This document shows positions 1 through 10,800 of a stretch of DNA of 64,000 nt, one piece after another. The notes under the pieces are model-generated. The model worked only from the letters and a program-made list of their open reading frames with translations. It had not been told where the DNA came from and made no database searches. The position numbers were made by a program, and so were the translations under genes. Source of the stretch: Hamiltosporidium tvaerminnensis (lineage: Eukaryota; Microsporidia; Dubosqiidae); assembly GCA_022605425.2 (NCBI GenBank), contig JAKIMF020000004.1, forward strand, positions 1,175,501 to 1,239,500, read 5' to 3'. Numbering within the stretch: position 1 is the stretch's first letter; each line of letters opens with the position of its first letter.

Positions 1-2
1 TT

Positions 3-2771
3 ATGGTGTTTCTTAATAATGGGGTTGTTAATGTTAGAAAGGTTTTATTTTCTAGTTTTTTGTATTTTGTTATCAACGATGTTAAATGTGATTTAGGGTG
101 TGGGGATGGAGGGTGTGGGTGTGAGTGTGGTGATGGAGGGTGTTATAGTAAGGATAGTAATTATAAGGATAGTAATTATAAGGATAATACTAAGGATAGT
201 AATTATAAGGATAGTAATACTAAGGATAATGATTCTAACAATACTGACAATACTACTTACAATACTAACAATACTAATAACTATAACTATACTAATAACA
301 ATACTAACTATAACAACTATAACAACTATAACAACCATCCAAATTATCCAAATACTAATACTAATTATCCAAATAATCACTTGTCTGAGATACGTAGAGT
401 ACGTTTGATGGCTTTGTTTTTAATTTCTAAAATGGTAGATTTAAATATGTTAGAATCTCAAGAAATAATATCTTATGATTTAAATCCTTTTATTTCTTTT
501 ATAATAAAAAATATAAATGATGTGTTAATTGTATGGGAATGTTTACCTTTATTAAAAATATTAACAGGTAATGAACAATGGGTGAATATTTATTTTAAAA
601 AGGTGTTTGAATTTTTAGTTGTGTATTTTTCTAAGAAATATTCTTTTTTTATTTTTGAGATTTTAAATATAGAATTAAGGAATAAGGTTGTTCGTGAGGT
701 GGTGAGTAGTAATATGTTGTGGGATATGGATGTTTGTGTGGTACAGGGGTATTTTTCTTATGTTTTTGGGAATAAAGAATATTTTGGGGATGTTCTTGAG
801 AAATTGGTGTGTGGGTGTTTTAGGTATGTTGAGGGTAAAGTTGGAGGAGGAATAAGAAATTATGATATTTTAATAGGTGGTAGTATAGGTTATGTAGGTA
901 ATAGGGAGATAGTAGAGGAATTAAAGGATAGTAAAGAAATAAAGGATGTAAATGATATAAGAAAGGATGTAAAGGATAAGAATAGAGAGATAAAGGATAT
1001 AAGAAGGGAAGTAAGGGGTAACAAGGAGATAGTAGAGGATAAGAATAGAGATGTAAAGGATAACAATAGAGATTTAAATGAATTAAGAAAGGATAATAAA
1101 GAAATAAAGGAATTAAGGGATGTAAGGGGTAACAATAGGGATTTAAATGATATAAGAAGGGATGTAAAGGATAAGAATAGAGAAATTAAGGAATTAAGAA
1201 AGGATAAGAATAAAGAAATAAATGATGTAAAGAAAACCCCTAAAACCCTACTAAATGATGTTCTTTATGATAAATATTCTACTTCTTATATGTTTACAGG
1301 GTTAAATATAAAAGAAACTTCTAATTTTATTTGTATGGATTCTTTAATAGAAGAATTTAAAAATATAAATTTTAAGAAATGTGTAGATTTAAATGTAGAA
1401 CCTTATATTTTACTTTTAGATTTTATATTTTTAAAAGAAAATATTTTATTTGCTAAATGTCTTTTAAATTTTAAATGTGAATCTATAATTTTAGAATTAA
1501 ATTCTTCAAAATTAAATCTTTATATGATTTATTTAGAAAAATTTAATAAAAATATAGAAATATTTCCTTTTTTATGTAAAATAGAGGAAAGTTTTAGTGA
1601 GGAAAGGATTTTAGTAATTTTAGAACAAAGTATTAATATTTTAAATATTATGTTTTTAGGGAAGAGTAAGAATGGAAATTTAAAACATTATATTTGGTTT
1701 TTAAATTTGATTTGTAAAATTAAAATGAATAAAATTACAGATAGAATTATTGAGATTGTAATTAGAATTTTAGAAAATTCTTTTACTGTTTTTTTACGTA
1801 CATTAGATTTACCAAATAAAAAGAAAGAAAATAAAGATATTTTACTTTTAATTAAAGTAATACGAAATATTTTAGAAAATATAAATATTGAAAGATATTC
1901 TTTATTGTTTAATAATGTTGTGTATGGGTTGTTGAGACAAAGGAATTATTTGTATTCTGAGTCTTTGGGTATTTTGGGGCTTTTAAAGAATTGGAAAAAA
2001 GATTTTTTTGATTTTTTTTGTGATCAAAAGTTTTTTAACGATTCGTATGAAAATATTTTGATAAAAAAGAATTTAATTTGTTCTTTTTTTTCTAGTGAAT
2101 ATGAGAAGATAGATGAGTTGTATAATCGTATGGAACAGGGATTCTTTGTTTCTAAAGAAACTGATTCTTTAAACAAATGTTCTATAATTAGAAGAATAGC
2201 TTTTCTTGTGTTTTGTTTGGATAAAAAAATTATTTATTCTAAATTTCCACCAATTATAGAAATAATAAGTGAATTTATTACGAATACATCTTCAAATATA
2301 AAGAAAGAAATAATTTTTTTAATCAAAATTATTTTAATAAAAATTGATACTGAAAAGCTTTCACATTTATGGCCTTTAATTTTTTGTGAAATATTTAATG
2401 AAAAAGAAGATTTAGAAGTTGAATGTGAGACTGTACGGCTTATTGATATTATATTTACTTTTAATTTAGAAGAAACAGTTGAAATGTTATGTGATTATGT
2501 TGGAGGTGTTGTTGTTAATGATAGTGAATTAAATTCTTCGTTTGTTCATTATTTAAGTTTGAAGAGTGGTGATGAACAGAGTCGGTGTGAAATTAAGTTT
2601 GAAGATAAAATTGTACCGCTGTGTAAATTTATTGATGTTAAAAGTAAAAGTGATTTGAAATGGTTTTATGAGAATTGTAATCAATATTTTACAGAAGCAA
2701 GAATTTTTGGAAGGGAGGTGGATTATGAATGGATAGAAGATAATGTATTATATGAGTTTATAGAGAAGTAG
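3..2771 (+). CDS. Large helical (ARM/HEAT-like) protein with low-complexity inserts, possibly 5'-partial
   Basis: An open frame of 922 codons starts with ATG at the window edge, so the true start may lie upstream. Residues ~50-126 are a low-complexity insert of KDSN/YKD repeats followed by Asn/Tyr/Thr-rich sequence. Residues ~300-414 are a second, highly charged insert built from KDVKDKNRE/LRKDNKE-type units. The rest is Leu/Ile/Phe-rich and predicted helical, with no signal peptide or clear membrane segment, as expected of an ARM/HEAT-like scaffold. A C-terminal stretch (HLWPLIFCEIF followed by a Leu/Ile-rich helix) faintly recalls the C-terminal region of Dopey/Mon2-type membrane-trafficking proteins. 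I do not regard that as proven. Long inserts inside a helical fold are typical of some large-genome microsporidia. The + strand of the insert-coding parts is G/A-rich and C-poor. The stop is TAG at 2769-2771, followed directly by a purine-rich minisatellite. The frame is certainly coding; the function is unknown. Confidence 0.8.
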   Translation: MVFLNNGVVNVRKVLFSSFLYFVINDVKCDLGCGDGGCGCECGDGGCYSKDSNYKDSNYKDNTKDSNYKDSNTKDNDSNNTDNTTYNTNNTNNYNYTNNNTNYNNYNNYNNHPNYPNTNTNYPNNHLSEIRRVRLMALFLISKMVDLNMLESQEIISYDLNPFISFIIKNINDVLIVWECLPLLKILTGNEQWVNIYFKKVFEFLVVYFSKKYSFFIFEILNIELRNKVVREVVSSNMLWDMDVCVVQGYFSYVFGNKEYFGDVLEKLVCGCFRYVEGKVGGGIRNYDILIGGSIGYVGNREIVEELKDSKEIKDVNDIRKDVKDKNREIKDIRREVRGNKEIVEDKNRDVKDNNRDLNELRKDNKEIKELRDVRGNNRDLNDIRRDVKDKNREIKELRKDKNKEINDVKKTPKTLLNDVLYDKYSTSYMFTGLNIKETSNFICMDSLIEEFKNINFKKCVDLNVEPYILLLDFIFLKENILFAKCLLNFKCESIILELNSSKLNLYMIYLEKFNKNIEIFPFLCKIEESFSEERILVILEQSINILNIMFLGKSKNGNLKHYIWFLNLICKIKMNKITDRIIEIVIRILENSFTVFLRTLDLPNKKKENKDILLLIKVIRNILENINIERYSLLFNNVVYGLLRQRNYLYSESLGILGLLKNWKKDFFDFFCDQKFFNDSYENILIKKNLICSFFSSEYEKIDELYNRMEQGFFVSKETDSLNKCSIIRRIAFLVFCLDKKIIYSKFPPIIEIISEFITNTSSNIKKEIIFLIKIILIKIDTEKLSHLWPLIFCEIFNEKEDLEVECETVRLIDIIFTFNLEETVEMLCDYVGGVVVNDSELNSSFVHYLSLKSGDEQSRCEIKFEDKIVPLCKFIDVKSKSDLKWFYENCNQYFTEARIFGREVDYEWIEDNVLYEFIEK

Positions 2772-2796
2772 AATAGAATTGAGGATTAAGTTAGGG

Positions 2797-3100
2797 ATAG
2801 AGAGTTATGTTAGGATAGAGAGTTATAAGGAAGTAGAGTAAAGTTGGAAGTAAAGTATTATAACGAAGTAGTGTAAAGTTGGAAGTAGAGTATTATATGG
2901 AGATGTAGTGTCTTATAATGAGGTAGTATTATAATGAGTAGAGCAGTATAACGAAGTAGTATTATAAGGAGTAGAGTATTATAAGGGGGTAGAGTAAAGT
3001 TGGAAGTAAAGTATTATAAGGAGTAAAGTATTATAATTAGGTAGAAGCATTATAACGAAGTAGAATTATAAGGAAGTAAAGTATTATAAGGAAGTTAAAT
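2797..3100. repeat. Purine-rich degenerate minisatellite after the first gene
   Basis: About 300 bp made of imperfect 15-35 bp units built on GTAGAGTATTATAAGGA and AGTAAAGTTGGAAGTA. The + strand has almost no C. It begins some 25 bases after the stop of the upstream gene and fades near 3100. No gene is seen in 2772-4520. Confidence 0.75.
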
Positions 3101-3344
3101 CGGGTGACTGGTTATATAAGAGATATAGAGACAGTCATGAGTAGATAAAGGGATGTATGGGTTAATGAGATGTATGGTTTTACAGAGGTAGAATGAAATA
3201 GAGGTTTAAAGAGAAGTAGGTGTATATTATGATTAAAGGGTTTTGATTATAGTTTTTCTCTTTTAAATATTTAGTTCATGTCTGTTTTGAAAAACCGTTT
3301 TTTTTTAAATTTAAATTACAAATTAAATTTATTTTCCTTAGATG

Positions 3345-3502
3345 AATATTCTTTTCTAGGATTTTGAATTGATTTTCTAAGAAATATTCTTTTCTAGGAT
3401 TTTAAATTGATTTCCTAATAAATTTTATTTATAATTTTAATCTCTTATAAATTAAATGATTTTCTAGGATTTTAATCTCTTATAAATTAAATGATTTTCT
3501 AG
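3345..3502. repeat. Short tandem duplications (38 bp x2, 35 bp x2)
   Basis: AATATTCTTTTCTAGG recurs at 3345 and 3383 (period 38). A 35-bp unit starting ATTTTAATCTCTTATAAATT occurs at 3434 and 3469. This is AT-rich noncoding DNA. Confidence 0.7.
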
Positions 3503-3757
3503 CTCGTGGTAATGAAATTAGTTTATATTTCAGAAAAAATAAAGTGTTTTATCTTCTTAAACTTATTTGATTAAACTATAATTTCTTTATCTTTTTATTT
3601 AAATTTTTATACCTTTATCTGATGTGTTTTATTAGAATATTTTGATTTTTAAAATTTTCATTTTTAGTTGTTCTTGTGTGATTTACTGTTAAAATTTATT
3701 ACATGTTTGTATATTTCTCTTCTGTTTTATTTATATTGTATTTTTTAGTGAAATCTT

Positions 3758-3957
3758 GGTATTTTATATTTATTCTGTATAGTTTAATATATTTTTTAAT
3801 TACATTCCTTCTTTCTGGTTGGTATTTTATATTTATTCTGTATGGTTTAATATATATTTTAATTACATTCTTTCTTTCTGGTTGGTATTTTATATTTATT
3901 CTGTATGGTTTAATATATATTTTAATTACGTTCCTTCTTTCTTTCTGGTTGGTATTT
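3758..3957 (+). repeat. 63-bp tandem repeat, about 3 units plus a partial one
   Basis: The unit starts with GGTATTTTATATTTATTCTG. Starts are visible at 3758, 3821, 3884 and 3951 (periods 63, 63 and 67). The last unit is shortened internally. Because 63 is a multiple of three, the array lies inside an open + frame (3703-4002, about 99 codons) that would encode a 21-residue hydrophobic repeat. I annotate it as a repeat because the frame has no recognised domain and its openness follows from the period. Confidence 0.85.
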
Positions 3958-4053
3958 ATTCGTATGGAAGTTTTTTTTGTTTGCAAAAATTCTTATTTTT
4001 AACTATATACTGTATTAGTTAATTCATTTGGTATATAACTTCTTCGTTATTTT

Positions 4054-4107
4054 TATTAAAATCTTTTATCAAAATCTTTTATTAAAATCTTTTATTAAAA
4101 TCTTTTA
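4054..4107. repeat. 13-bp microsatellite-like array
   Basis: About four copies of AAAATCTTTTATT in direct tandem, with one C for T change in the second. It lies upstream of the amino-acid transporter gene. Confidence 0.8.
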
Positions 4108-4556
4108 ATTTAATCAGATATAAAATTTCATGAGACAAATAAAATTATTTATTGAAATTATTATTAAAAATATAAATAAATTACATTTAGGAAAAGTAAG
4201 GAAGTATCAATATTATTCTTGAAATGTTTATATCATTTTAGAATTCATAGAAGAAAGAAATTCTAGAAAATAATTATTTTGACTTTTTATTTTAAAATCG
4301 AACTTTAAATAAACACATTGAAGTGGGTCTTTTTTGAATTACTCGATTTAAAAATGAAGATATCTCTCTTGATTTATTTTTTTATACTTCTGTTTTAAAT
4401 TAATAGCTTCGTTTTAAGATATTTAAATTAAATCTCTTATCAGTTTTTTTCTTTTATTAATTTATTTAAAAATAGAAAGATAAATGAATATAAACAATTA
4501 AAAAACCGTTAACTAATTAAATGTTAATTTATATTTTAAAAATAGTGAACCCTCCA

Positions 4557-5723
4557 ATGAAACGTGTATTGGGTTCTGCTTATTTCAATCTTCTAAAAAC
4601 AATACTGGGATGTGGTATTCTTGTATATCCAAGTCTGTATAAAAATTATGGTATAATTCCAACTACAGTATTGACTTTGATTTCTGGGTTTTTTTCTTTA
4701 AGTGGTTTATTTTTGTATGTACTGACAAATAAAATAATAAATAAAAAAAGTACGATGTCTACTATTTCTAGATATTCTATTCCTTCTCTACGGTATGTTG
4801 TAGATGTGGTAGTTATATTGAAGTGTTTCTTTGTGACAGTTTCGTATATGATTTTTTTGAAGGAAATTATTCCGTACGGATTTGGAAAATTAGGATTTGA
4901 ATATTTTGTAGAAAGAAAAGAATTGGGGTTGTTGATTTGTTTATTGATAAGTCTGCCTCTAAATCTGCTAAGAAAAATCGATGGTTTAAAATTTACTTCT
5001 GTTTTTGGTATTGGATCTGTCATATTTATATTACTGACTTCTTTTTATAGATTGATTCGTAGTAATTCTGATAAAAAAATATATTATTTTACTGATAATT
5101 TCAGTTATTATAAAAGTTTAGGAGAATTTGTTTTTGGTTTTACGTGTCATCAAAATATATTTACGATTCAGAATGAAATGGAAGGTGTAAAAATATGGGA
5201 ATTGAATTGTGTAATGTTTATGGCTATTTTTACAGCATCTTTGATTTATATTTTATTTGGTATAATAAATTATAAAATATTTGGTGAATTAATTGAAGGT
5301 AATTTTTTAAATATACTTGATGATGATAAATTGAAGATTGTTACTGTTGTTATATATGGTATAATGATATTGATAAGTATTCCTTTACAGGTGAATCCGT
5401 GTAGATTATATTTTTTAAATATTTTTAATTTTAAATATTCTAGTGGTCGGGAGTTTGGAAAGATAAGAAATATATTTACTGTGGTTATGCTTGGTATTTC
5501 TTATTTAATTGCTATTTCTAATATAAATTTTCAAAAGGTTGTGGGATTGGTGGGTGGAACGTTTTCTACTGCGATGTGTTTTATATTTTCGAGTTTGTTC
5601 TTTTTGTATTTGAAAGCAACTCACAAAAATAGAAAATTTAAGTTTTTGGCGTGTATAGTTCTTTTATGGGGAATTTTGGTATTTATTGGATTATTTGTTA
5701 GTAAATTACAGGATTTGTTTTGA
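4557..5723 (+). CDS. Amino-acid/auxin permease-family (AAAP) transporter
   Basis: A polytopic membrane protein of 388 aa with about ten hydrophobic segments. The N-terminus (NLLKTILGCGILVYP, residues ~11-25) matches the first helix of the AAAP (AVT/SLC38) family, whose signature is an Asn followed by GxGxLxxP. A charged region follows segment 5, and the region around residues 204-225 (FGFTCHQNIFTIQNEMEG) fits the conserved central helix pair of this family. The likely role is import of amino acids across the parasite plasma membrane or out of an internal compartment. Microsporidia depend on host amino acids, and transporters of this family are known from them. An upstream in-frame ATG at 4521 would add 12 residues. 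I prefer 4557 because CCCTCCA directly precedes it, as in other microsporidian starts. The family call is strong; the substrate is unknown. Confidence 0.85.
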   Translation: MKRVLGSAYFNLLKTILGCGILVYPSLYKNYGIIPTTVLTLISGFFSLSGLFLYVLTNKIINKKSTMSTISRYSIPSLRYVVDVVVILKCFFVTVSYMIFLKEIIPYGFGKLGFEYFVERKELGLLICLLISLPLNLLRKIDGLKFTSVFGIGSVIFILLTSFYRLIRSNSDKKIYYFTDNFSYYKSLGEFVFGFTCHQNIFTIQNEMEGVKIWELNCVMFMAIFTASLIYILFGIINYKIFGELIEGNFLNILDDDKLKIVTVVIYGIMILISIPLQVNPCRLYFLNIFNFKYSSGREFGKIRNIFTVVMLGISYLIAISNINFQKVVGLVGGTFSTAMCFIFSSLFFLYLKATHKNRKFKFLACIVLLWGILVFIGLFVSKLQDLF

Positions 5724-6378
5724 GCAACCAAAATATTTAATTTTTCTGTTTTATCAGCTTTCATTATGTTTAATGCTTTTTTTGTTGTCTAGAAATAATT
5801 CTTAAAGTTTGTCTGTATTCTGTAAAATAAATTTTTTGATTTAAATGCGATATTTAGTATTCACTAGAAATGTGCTATTTATTTTATAAAGAATTTTGTT
5901 TTTTGAATTTAGTATTACTATATTCATATAATTTTAGAATCAATCAAATATTTATATATATTCTGTTAATTTATGTTTTTTAATGGCTAAAAAAATTGTT
6001 CAAGTTAGAATCATCATAAGAAAATTCGGTAATTATTTCATATTTGTTATTGTAAATTTTGTTTCATGGCTATAATTTCAATATTTTGTATTTTACCGGA
6101 CATATGGAAAAAACTTATAAATCAATATCATCAAATTTTTTTAATCTATTCTCAGAAAGGTAATTGAATATGGTGGAAAAAATATAAAAGAAAAATGATT
6201 ATGCCCTAACGTTTAAAACCAAGGGCTTTATAAGACCTGGTAAATATAGAAGTTCTATAAATTATTAATTGAATTATCTGTTATATGTAGATGCTTAATT
6301 AGGAACAAATAATATGATTTCACGATATACCAACTGGAAAACTATGCTAAGGCTGTGTAGGTAATACAATTAATCTCG
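5724..6378. other. Intergenic, no feature seen
   Basis: About 650 bp of AT-rich DNA after the transporter. I see no convincing frame, repeat or RNA gene before the 82-bp tandem array. Confidence 0.6.
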
Positions 6379-6620
6379 CTTTCTTTAATTACATTGGACC
6401 CTCTTTTGTCTTTCATAATTAGTTCCTGGCGAAGATCGGCAAAAAATACGCTGAATCTCTCTTTCTTTAATTACATTGGACCGTCTTTTGTCTTTCATAA
6501 TTAGTTCCTGGCTCAAACGCGGCAAAAAATACGCTGAATCACTCTTTCTTTAATTACATTGGACCCTTTTTTGTCTTTCAAAATTAGTTCCTGGCTCAAA
6601 CGCGGCAAAAAAATACTTGA
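6379..6620. repeat. 82/83-bp tandem repeat, three units
   Basis: The unit begins CTTTCTTTAATTACATTGGA, continues through TAATTAGTTCCTGGC and ends near CGGCAAAAAATACGCTGAAT. Starts are at 6379, 6461 and 6544. Units 2 and 3 share CTCAAACGCGGC where unit 1 has GAAGATCGGC, so units 2 and 3 are the closer pair. It is richer in GC than its surroundings. No coding role is visible. Confidence 0.9.
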
Positions 6621-6756
6621 AACAGGGATTATTTATAGATCGAAAGTGTCGCAGTTGAAACATGGAAAAAATGTTTGCAACTTTAGATGGATTTTACAAA
6701 ATGCTTAAATCTAAACAGACATGAACGGAAATTCATTCGTAACAATTAAATCTGGA

Positions 6757-7192
6757 TTAATAATATATAGTCAAAATTAGAGAAACTAAATTATATTTGA
6801 CCGAATTTTCATCATCATTAGCATACAGTCCCTCTAGAACCTTGGCTGCCGCAAGAACCTCGGTTTGACATTCTTCCCGATGATATGCCCTTCGCTCACT
6901 AGTTGTGAACGCCGAGCTTCTAGAGGTCAGCTGCGACATCATCCATCCACCTCTTACGTAGGCGCCTTGGCGATCTGTGTTCCTTTGACTTTAAGATTAA
7001 ACTTATTTGGGATTTCTATAGTTTATCATCTTTTACACATGACAGAGCCACCTCAATCGCTCTGCTTTGATACCATTTACGATTGCGTGACTTCCGTATA
7101 GCATTTAGAATTCCGCGTTAGTTCTAATCCTTCACTCAGCGCTATCACAAACTGCGCCGTAGATTTTTCGAAGTATGTTCTTTTCAGACCAA
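6757..7192 (-). pseudogene. Decayed C-terminus of an arthropod-type non-LTR retrotransposon (LINE) reverse-transcriptase protein
   Basis: Reading the minus strand from about 7192 gives ILRKIYGAVCDSAE, then RTNAEF, then IVNGIKAERLRWLCHV and KM. A one-base frame change then gives RSPRRLRKRWMDDVAADL, then KLGVHN. Another shift leads to VLAAAKVLEGLYANDDE. This order (ILR-IYG, RTN-EL, IV-IK-RLRW-GHV-RM, RP-RW-DDV--DL, then AAK--GL) is the well-known tail of LINE polyproteins abundant in arthropod genomes. Several in-frame stops (including a TGA where Trp is expected after AE, and TAA codons) and at least two frameshifts make it non-functional. The reverse-transcriptase core is not visible upstream. 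It differs from the RLE-type LINEs elsewhere in this window. The patch is clearly more GC-rich than its surroundings, which suggests a foreign or comparatively recent origin. Confidence 0.75.
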
Positions 7193-7269
7193 ATTTCATT
7201 ATATTTTATTAATTTTATCAGATAATTTGTCGAAAGACAAATAAATGTTAAAGCAATCTTTGAAGCAAA

Positions 7270-7870
7270 GATTATGTGAAATGATGTATAAAATTGTTGT
7301 TTTGATTCGATGGAATGGGAAAGGAGCCTTTTTTGGTTATTCCGTTGAGGTTTATAGAGAAAGGGAGGTCCACAACATGGTGTAATTTTTAAAAAGTAAG
7401 TCTGTGCTCTTTTTTATATAGAATGTGAAATACAGCCATATTCGTATAATTTGTCATGTAAACTTAAAAACCTAGCTCAAATTCTCCCCAATTAAATTTC
7501 AAGGCTGAAAATACAAAAAATCATACTATTTATAATATCCGAATGTAGGTAACATGTTTTACACTTGGCATGACATTCAAACGTCTGAGTAGACTCCATG
7601 TAAGTTTCTGAAATATATCATAGCTGGAAATCTATTCTGTTTTGGAATTTTAAAGTATGTTAGATTTAGATAGTTTTTTTTGGAGCAGTGAGGGCTTCGA
7701 TTTACAATTCATTCGGTTTTAGATGCATTGAACAATACCTGACAGTTGCCCTAAATATTAAATGAGTGAAATATCATATTTGATGTTAATCTTTAGATGT
7801 AGGCATAGCATAAATACTGATGGGTGTTTAGTGATCAAAATCTGTTTTTAGCCTATAACTGTGATATTTC
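7270..7870 (+). repeat. Diverged copy of the composite repeat also at 27185-27860
   Basis: Blocks align in the same order with the GC-rich copy at 27185-27860. They include a GGTTRTTCC block, CATGTAAA, then CCATGTAA plus CTGAAATATATC, then GGGCTTCG, then GATGTAGGCAT. The copy here is much more AT-rich, so it appears older. Its 5' third corresponds to a minus-strand copy of repeat A. No open frame is preserved. Confidence 0.65.
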
Positions 7871-10800
7871 ATCAAAACACTACAATCTATGTAACTTAAA
7901 TAAAAGAAGTAATTTTTAGACAATTAAAATATCAAAAATCATAATACAAGCTCACATATTGCTTAAAATATTTGTTTCAAACATCGATAATTTATAAATG
8001 GACTTCTAAAATATATTGCGTTAACATTCGCCCTCTTTTTATCTAACGGGCGGAATTTTCGAACAAGCTTCTGAGTACGGATTCCAAAAACTATGCTATT
8101 GGCAGCTGCCTCATCCGTATCCATATTTTCTATAGAGTTATTTATCAGCTTTCAATGTAATTTCGATAACGTTTTAGAACTATAATGCAAAGATTTTTTC
8201 TGGAACAAATATTTTATTTATATTAAAAACTTATTTCATTTTTTTCATTATTAAGAGAGCTCTCCTTGTTGACGGAAACATATTTATTTCAAATCAGATG
8301 TCTGCAAACCACACCGATACTTTTTTTATTCAACCATCAGCAGCTGCCGAGATATTACTTTTGTCTGGGCCATGAAAGTTTTTTTGTAGAGCGACCGTTC
8401 CTAAACGTGGGTTCCCCGCCCTCCCAAGGTGGCGAAATGGTATTATAAAGGTGCCGGAAAACTTTATTCAAAAGCTTAAGCTCATAAATAAATAATGAAA
8501 ATGGTTTTTTTATTGCAAATTACCATTCTGGTAAAAGTAAGAATAAAGTTAAAAAAATATGTGAAGTAAATATTTTATCGCTACCTCTAAAATCACTAGA
8601 CACATAGACTATCATGCTTATGTTTACTCGGATGATTTTTAAGCAAAATAATCCGACATCATTAAAAACAAGGACACACTCTCCCTTTCTCTCCATCTAG
8701 TTCACTATTCTGGTCTTCAATAATTAGTTGAGAAACCTCTTTGACACGAATACCTTTAAGCGTGTATAATTCTGATTGTTAACATTACTTGACAATTTAT
8801 ACATTCTTATTTGATCTGTGACTAAAACCAAAGAAATATTATAATGATAAACAAACGTAAATAATTTTCTTATTATTTGTACGTAAACTTATTCTGAGTA
8901 AAGGCATTAAACCCCTAAATATTGTTAAATAATTATTTCTTTAACCCCTAAGAAGGAGTGAAAAGGAACTTTAACAGAATACCTTCAATAAATAAAAACC
9001 ATTCATTTAATACTTCAAAAACGCCGGAACACAGCAATTTGTAAATTATATTTTGTAAATTATTTTTATGTTGTTTTTAAATACTTTAATTAGTCATAGT
9101 ACGCCAACTTATGTCAAAAAACGCCAATGAAACAGTAAGAATACTGTTTATGAAATTACATGTACAATAAAAAAGGATGGTACACAACAACCTCAATGCA
9201 TTTTATCTTTCAAGTTATTTTCAAACACGAATCTCGAACTTCAAAGTTTTAAAAGCTTTTTACAATCTCTTGGTGCTAAGTGTAGGCATAGTTTAAACTG
9301 CTTCAAGTTGAATAAGGCTTGGTACGATTCCGGTGGAGTTATTCGAAAATTATTTGAGCCTCAAAATCGGAAGCTCTTGTTTGAGGCGCGCTATTAAGTC
9401 TTATATTGTGTGTAAAAAACATCATATGATCGCTGAGGAAATGATAAAATCTTGCGCATTAATAATAGCCAAAACAGCTCAAATTCTTATGCACATAATA
9501 TAATCAGCAGATTCCTTATCTAATAATATAATTTGATCGAGAATTCAAGATCCCAGTAAAAATATTTCATAGCAGATAATAGAAGACATAAAACAGAGTC
9601 TACTAGAGTTAATATATGATTTTTTTGATTAAACCGATCTTTATAATTACATCCAGTTGCTAGTATTTGTCCAATATCTAAAAATGAGGAATATTCATTT
9701 TATGTGTTACCGGGAAAATGTTAGAGAGGAATTAATGCCTTTTATCAAACAAAAGTTTTTTTGAATTTCGATATCAATTATATGTGGTTGACTTAATATG
9801 AATTGATGGGGCTTTAAAAATATTAGGAAAAAAAATCTGGATTTTTTTCCTACATTCAAAAAGAAATTAACTCTGGTTAAAATTACACATTGCATTTTGT
9901 ATCGTATTGCCTTGTGTTGAAAACTTTGCCAGAAACTTCAAAACATCACCCAATTATTGCAAGAATCGAAGTAAAATATTTTAACTGTTTAGGCTCACAT
10001 CATTGCATTTTTAGCTTTTTTTGTAATGAATTTAGCAGTGTTCGTATTATGCATCTATATCTCGCCGAATATGAATACTATACACAGACTGGATGCTAAG
10101 CCAGGGTTTATAATCACTTAGATCGATTATTTAGTTATTCAGTTTTAGAAATTGTGATCGGTAAAAGTTTTTGAGAGTAAGAACGCATTTCGGTAACTAC
10201 CCTACTTAGCAGCAATACAGCTCTTTGAGTAAATTGAATATATCAATCTAAAATTTGATACAAATAAAATAGCAAGTGAAAAATGATCTAAATTTTTTAA
10301 AACTAAAATTTTGGCTACCTAGAAGGCAAATTACGAAAACAATAAACATTTCATTTCTTGATTCAATTTTTTTAGAATGTGGAAATAATAATATTATACC
10401 CGAAATTGGAATACATTTGAACTTATTAAGCGAAGTATTTAATGAACATATTCTACTAGAAATATCACTGAATTCAAAGAAATATCACTGAATTCATTTC
10501 TATATAACCTAACTTCAAAGAATTATAGTATTTATTAAAAGATGATTTACCCGAAATTTGAGACATTGGTCAAAGTCAGGTGGAATTCGAACAAAAAGAA
10601 TTTAAACAAATCGAAGTACATACTTAGAATGTTATTCACAGTCGAAAAAAAAGAAATGGTGGAGTTACTACTACCGTTTTCTAGCACCTACTTGTGTGAA
10701 ACGAGGTATTCATACCGATCATATAAAAATTAAAGCGAAAAATCTTATAAATGCAAATGAGAACTTACGTATGTCTCTTTCAAAACAAGTGCCTCGCTTC

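Noticed and set aside
93-408. Frames on both strands across the first low-complexity insert
   Set aside because: Their openness is a by-product of the repetitive, C-poor sequence of the 922-codon gene.
3-2771. Naming the first gene a Dopey or Mon2 homologue
   Set aside because: Similarity is a short C-terminal impression without a confirmable motif set.
3699-3986. Minus-strand frame of ~95 codons across the 63-bp repeat
   Set aside because: A repeat with a period divisible by three keeps several frames open; no ATG context or motif.
6810-6868. A sixth repeat B copy (CATCATCATTAGCATACAGTCC)
   Set aside because: Resemblance is limited to ~55 bp, and the same bases are better explained as the coding tail (AAAKVLEGLYANDDE) of the LINE remnant on the minus strand.
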